Positions 48,541-50,123 of a stretch of 50,123 bases of DNA are shown piece by piece. The notes under the pieces were generated by a model. It had not been told where the DNA came from and searched no databases. It saw only the letters and a program-made list of their open reading frames with translations. Made by a program: the position numbers and the translations under genes. Source of the stretch: Xanthobacteraceae bacterium (lineage in GTDB: Bacteria > Pseudomonadota > Alphaproteobacteria > Rhizobiales > Xanthobacteraceae). The stretch's first letter is position 1. Each line of letters opens with the position of its first letter. The stretch lies in NCBI GenBank assembly GCA_019746135.1, contig JAIESI010000022.1, forward strand, positions 1-50,123, given 5' to 3'.

Positions 48541-49731
48541 TCAATATTGGCCCTTGGGCTCAAGCCCAACGAGATGCTGGCCGTACATCGTGCTGACAGC
48601 ATCCCAGTTGAGACTGATGTGCGAACTCGCCGCGTGAGCGTCACGCCAGATGCGTTGCAACGGCAAATCGAGAAACAAGCCCTGACCGCCGGCCGCCAGA
48701 AACACGGCGTCCACCGCTTGCACCAGAAGGCGCACACAGAACGAATGATCGCGCCGATTGCGTAACCGCAAGTCCTTGCTGGGAGACTCGCCGCGGCTGA
48801 CGGTCGCCAGCATCTCATCGAGATCGCGCAGGGTTATCAGCCGCGCGGCGTCAATGCTGGCGGAAGCCTCCGCGATGCGCATCTGTATGGTGGTGAAGTC
48901 GGCCATCGCGCGCTGGCCACCCACCGCCGCGCCGCGGGTCACACGCTCCCTGATCATCGCAAGGAAGTATTCGAGCGCCCCTTCCGCCATGCCGAGCACG
49001 GGGGCAACGATCGTGACGGGCAGCGAAGCAAAGAACGACTGGCGGTACAGCGGGTTCGTGTTGACGCGAGTGCCCGGGGCAATTCCTTCAGCAAGCTCGA
49101 CGTAGGGAACGAAACGATGCGCGGGAACGAATGCATTGTTGACGACGATGTTCATGCTGCCGGTGCCCGCCAACCCCATCGTGCGCCAGTTGTCGTCGAT
49201 CGTGCAATCCGCTGACGGAACCAGAAAAAGTCCAGGACGCGGCCCGGCCGCATCGGGAATCGTCCCGCCGAGGTACAGCCACTGGGCATTGTCGCAACCG
49301 CTGGCGAACCCCCATTTGCCGGTGAGGCGGTATCCCCCTTCCACGGCCATAACCTGGCCAATGGGCGCATAGCTGCCGGCGGCAAGCGCGTTCCGGTCGC
49401 TCCAGAAATCGTCCTGCGCCTGCTTGGGAAAGCAGGCGGTGATCCATTGATGCGATGCCAGCAGACCATAAACCCAACTGGACGACCCGCATCCGCGCGC
49501 AATCGCCGCGATGATTTTTACGAACACATCAAAGCCGTACTCGAATCCCCCATAGACCTTCGGCTGCAGGATCTTGAAAAGCTCCGCCTTCCGCATGGCC
49601 TCGATGACTTCGGGCGATATGCGCCGGTCCACCTCGGTCTGCTGAGCCCGCGCCCGTACCAACTCCGCAATCGCGCGCGCACGATTCAGGAGCTCCTTGA
49701 CATCAGGACGCGATGCGTTGGGTTCGACCAT
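48541..49731 (-). CDS. Group D flavin-dependent monooxygenase (acyl-CoA dehydrogenase fold)
   Basis: A 396-residue protein with the acyl-CoA dehydrogenase fold but features of the HsaA/DszC/HpaB-type oxygenase group. ARGCGSSSWVYGLLASHQWI near residue 85, YRLTGKWGFASGCDNAQWLYLGG, and the C-terminal RIWRDAHAASSHISLNWDAV replace the catalytic Glu region of true dehydrogenases. It would use reduced flavin from a partner reductase, not present here, to hydroxylate an aromatic or heterocycle. It sits between two amidohydrolase genes on one strand (gaps 24 and 61 bp), suggesting oxidative plus hydrolytic degradation of one compound. Confidence 0.82.
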   Translation of the reverse strand: MVEPNASRPDVKELLNRARAIAELVRARAQQTEVDRRISPEVIEAMRKAELFKILQPKVYGGFEYGFDVFVKIIAAIARGCGSSSWVYGLLASHQWITACFPKQAQDDFWSDRNALAAGSYAPIGQVMAVEGGYRLTGKWGFASGCDNAQWLYLGGTIPDAAGPRPGLFLVPSADCTIDDNWRTMGLAGTGSMNIVVNNAFVPAHRFVPYVELAEGIAPGTRVNTNPLYRQSFFASLPVTIVAPVLGMAEGALEYFLAMIRERVTRGAAVGGQRAMADFTTIQMRIAEASASIDAARLITLRDLDEMLATVSRGESPSKDLRLRNRRDHSFCVRLLVQAVDAVFLAAGGQGLFLDLPLQRIWRDAHAASSHISLNWDAVSTMYGQHLVGLEPKGQY

Positions 49732-49755
49732 GGAATTCTCGCTGTATAGACGGAT

Positions 49756-50123
49756 TCAGCCGGACCAGCCGGGCGTATCATAAACGATCCGCCCGCCAAC
49801 CATTGTCATGAGCGCGTGCGTCTGGGCGAGCTGATCCGGGGAGACAGCAAGCGGATCAGAACTCGGCACCACAAGATCGGCGAACTTGCCGGGCTCCAGA
49901 GTGCCCTTCTTGTCTTCGTCGAACGTCGCGTAAGCGCCATTCACCGTGGCGCATCGCAGCGCTTCGATGGGCGACAGCGCCTGCGTCTCGCCAAAGACCC
50001 GATTGGAGCCGATCGCGCGCCGCAATACCGTCTGCTGGACCGGGTGCCAGGTGCTGTCCGAAAAGTGGTTGGAATTCGGCGTGGCGCGATCTCCGATAAC
50101 ATGAGGGTATCGTTTCAGGCTGC
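49756..50123 (-). CDS. Amidohydrolase family protein, YtcJ-like C-terminus (runs off the window)
   Basis: A minus-strand frame is open to the right edge and ends at TGA 49756-49758, giving about 121 C-terminal residues. ALSPIEALRCATVNGAYATF followed by DEDKKGTLEPGKFADLVVPSSDPL is the standard end of amidohydrolase-3 (YtcJ-like) proteins. The preceding NSNHFSDSTWHPVQQTVLRRAIG fits the same family. The metal-binding N-terminal part is outside the window. It is the upstream member of the three-gene minus-strand unit. Confidence 0.75.
   Translation of the reverse strand, partial: SLKRYPHVIGDRATPNSNHFSDSTWHPVQQTVLRRAIGSNRVFGETQALSPIEALRCATVNGAYATFDEDKKGTLEPGKFADLVVPSSDPLAVSPDQLAQTHALMTMVGGRIVYDTPGWSG

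Overview
The window is GC-rich and dense with catabolic genes. Its content suggests an alphaproteobacterium of the Bradyrhizobium/Rhodopseudomonas kind: Bug/TctC periplasmic proteins, a fused LivM-LivG-LivF transporter, a BadI/AliA-like ring-cleavage set and several CaiB/BaiF CoA-transferases. This placement is inferred from gene families only. I see no rRNA, tRNA, CRISPR array, phage genes or intact insertion sequence.

Layout. (1) 0.1-7.8 kb: an N-heterocycle or nucleobase-like block. It holds an adenine-deaminase-type enzyme and an NTF2-like protein on the minus strand. Divergent from them lies a transporter operon: binding protein, LivH-like permease, and one 832-residue polypeptide fusing LivM, LivG and LivF. 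A CodA-like amidohydrolase lacking two cytosine-deaminase active-site residues follows. At 7.85-7.97 kb a decayed C-terminus of hydantoinase B marks a junction. (2) 8.0-22.7 kb: two PRISE-type enone reductases, an Old Yellow Enzyme, three small EthD/dabb-like proteins, an atypical amidohydrolase-2 protein, an MmgE/PrpD protein, a KstD/fumarate-reductase-type flavoprotein, a GST, and a tripartite tricarboxylate transporter (TctA, TctB, two TctC paralogues). (3) 22.7-34.9 kb: a tightly overlapping 12-gene minus-strand operon. Five of its genes match, step by step, the cyclohexanecarboxyl-CoA route (AliA, AliB, BadK, BadH and BadI-like). The others are CoA-transferases, hydroxyacyl-CoA dehydrogenases and oxidoreductases. 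(4) 35.1-39.4 kb: a PAS-AAA+-Fis sigma-54 activator, then two CoA-transferases. (5) 39.7-46.3 kb: LysR regulator, ThDP enzyme, third TctC, GlcG-like protein, RidA-like protein, 3-hydroxyanthranilate dioxygenase and a luciferase-like flavoenzyme. (6) 46.3-50.1 kb: a decayed TctC with a frameshifting tandem duplication, then an Atz/Trz-type amidohydrolase, a group D flavin monooxygenase and a truncated amidohydrolase.

The main discovery is regulatory. Regions 2-4 are tied together by about a dozen sigma-54 (-24/-12) boxes of the form TGGCATG-N4-TTGC. At six sites these are accompanied by upstream TGT-N11-ACA palindromes. In four cases the palindrome starts 61-62 bp from the -24/-12 box, and in two divergent regions two palindromes lie exactly 33 bp apart. 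The only enhancer-binding protein gene in the window (35098-36738) sits between two such promoters. I infer one self-contained regulon for uptake and degradation of an unidentified alicyclic carboxylate, probably passing through an alpha,beta-unsaturated ketone. Steps would be: uptake by the Tct system, enone reduction and side-chain processing, CoA activation, beta-oxidation-like ring modification, BadI-type ring opening, and final beta-oxidation.
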